This document shows, piece after piece, positions 40,265 to 40,744 of a stretch of DNA of 40,744 nucleotides. The stretch is taken from assembly GCF_015999245.1 (NCBI RefSeq), contig NZ_JAEAMR010000010.1, positions 552,730 to 593,473 of the forward strand, written 5' to 3'. How positions within the stretch are numbered: the first letter of the stretch is position 1; each line of letters opens with the position of its first letter. This stretch comes from Streptomyces sp. AV19 (lineage in GTDB: Bacteria > Actinomycetota > Actinomycetes > Streptomycetales > Streptomycetaceae). The notes under the pieces are model-generated. The model saw nothing but the letters and a program-made list of their open reading frames with translations. It did not search any database and had not been told where the DNA came from. The position numbers and the translations under genes are program-made.

Positions 40265-40294
40265 ATTGCATAAAAGTTCATCCTTCCGTATAGT
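40265..40294 (+). promoter_or_regulatory. argC promoter with overlapping ARG box
   Basis: TTGCAT (40266-40271) and TATAGT (40289-40294), spaced by 17 bp, are a near-consensus vegetative promoter. attgcataaaagttcat (40265-40281) fits the loose ARG box pattern with TGCAT and TTCAT half-sites and overlaps the -35, so ArgR binding with arginine would block RNA polymerase. Confidence 0.7.
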
Positions 40295-40317
40295 CATGCC
40301 ATCACCGAGGAGGCGTG

Positions 40318-40744
40318 ATGGCAATACGTGCGGCAGTCGCCGGAGCCAGTGGGTACGCGGGCGGGGAGATCCTCCGTCTGCTGCTCGGGCATCCCGAGGT
40401 CACCATCGGGGCACTGACCGCGAACTCCAGCGCGGGCAGACCGCTCGGCGAGCTGCAGCCGCACCTCGCCCCGCTCGCCGGGCGGACGCTGGAGGCCACC
40501 ACGGCCGAGACGCTGGCCGGGCACGATGTCGTCTTCCTCGCCCTGCCGCACGGGGAGTCCGCCGCGATAGCCGGGCAACTCGGCAACGAGGTGCTGGTGG
40601 TGGACTGCGGGGCGGATTTCCGGCTGGTGGACGCGGGGGAGTGGGAGCGGTTCTACGGGTCCGCGCACGCGGGGGCGTGGCCGTACGGTCTGCCCGAACT
40701 GCCGGGCGGGCGCGAGGTGTTGAAGGGGGCGCGGCGGATCGCCG
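40318..40744 (+). CDS. argC: N-acetyl-gamma-glutamyl-phosphate reductase (partial, runs off the end)
   Basis: The first 142 residues of ArgC. The N-terminal NADP motif AAVAGASGYAGGEILRLLLG is at residues 5-24; VVFLALPHGESAAIAGQL near 80 and VVDCGADFRL near 100 follow. ArgC reduces N-acetylglutamyl phosphate in arginine biosynthesis. The catalytic Cys and His are beyond the window. ATG 40318 follows gaggagg by 5 nt. It is usually first of argCJBDR in Streptomyces, fitting its ARG-box promoter. Confidence 0.96.
   Translation, partial: MAIRAAVAGASGYAGGEILRLLLGHPEVTIGALTANSSAGRPLGELQPHLAPLAGRTLEATTAETLAGHDVVFLALPHGESAAIAGQLGNEVLVVDCGADFRLVDAGEWERFYGSAHAGAWPYGLPELPGGREVLKGARRIA

Overview
This is a stretch of a Streptomyces chromosome, or that of a very close relative. 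GC content is very high and third codon positions are almost all G or C. GTG starts are common, many genes look leaderless (a -10 hexamer about 7 nt before the start codon), a chaplin gene is present, and the conserved block infC-rpmI-rplT-trmH-kinase-pheS-pheT leads on to argC. Without a search I cannot name the species. I see no transposase, integrase, phage structural gene, tRNA, rRNA or CRISPR array. The window ends inside argC.

Layout. 1-373: a compound interspersed GC-rich repeat. 374-5621: a short-chain dehydrogenase, a secreted HAD phosphatase, a voltage-gated-type ion channel, a CGNR regulator divergent from an AzlC/AzlD exporter, and a chaplin with a histidine-rich spacer. 5622-10493: a PLP-dependent aldolase/racemase-fold enzyme, a membrane-anchored protein overlapping a subtilisin-like (mycosin-like) protease whose 3' end is lost in a repeat element, an SseB-family protein and an aquaporin-family channel. 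10627-18689: the translation block, with DUF1844 protein, IF-3 (long structured leader and a probable ATC start), L35, L20, a TrmH/SpoU methyltransferase, an orphan PAS histidine kinase, and both subunits of phenylalanyl-tRNA synthetase. 18690-26316: a repeat, a TPR-type regulator, a Nudix hydrolase, a small coiled-coil membrane protein, a 3-hydroxybutyryl-CoA dehydrogenase, a Tat-exported glycosidase-like protein, a DUF1918 protein, and an EamA exporter divergent from a MocR regulator. 26317-40229: an accessory zone of regulator/target pairs: TetR/FAD monooxygenase, TetR/MFS, two GNATs, a small membrane protein beside a NarL-type two-component system, a carboxymuconolactone decarboxylase-like protein, KAS II/TetR, a zinc alcohol dehydrogenase, TetR/GNAT and an Imm5-like putative immunity protein. 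40230-40744: an arginine-type promoter and the start of argC.

How the genes work together. Much of the accessory material consists of a regulator beside the gene it probably controls, with a short shared promoter. Inverted repeats suited to dimeric regulators are visible in several of these gaps: TGTT-N2-AACA twice between KAS II and TetR, TACGGT-N5-ACCGTA between TetR and GNAT, and GAACGATCGGTT before both a tetR and the MFS gene it precedes. The translation block is a housekeeping region in which the order infC-rpmI-rplT and pheS-pheT is functional.

I found no clearly new multi-gene system. The most unusual items are the histidine-rich chaplin, the protease ORF broken by a palindrome and running open into SseB, the MFS gene whose C-terminal tail is read antisense through a beta-propeller gene fossil, the ion channel with an atypical selectivity filter, and the structured infC leader with a non-canonical start codon.
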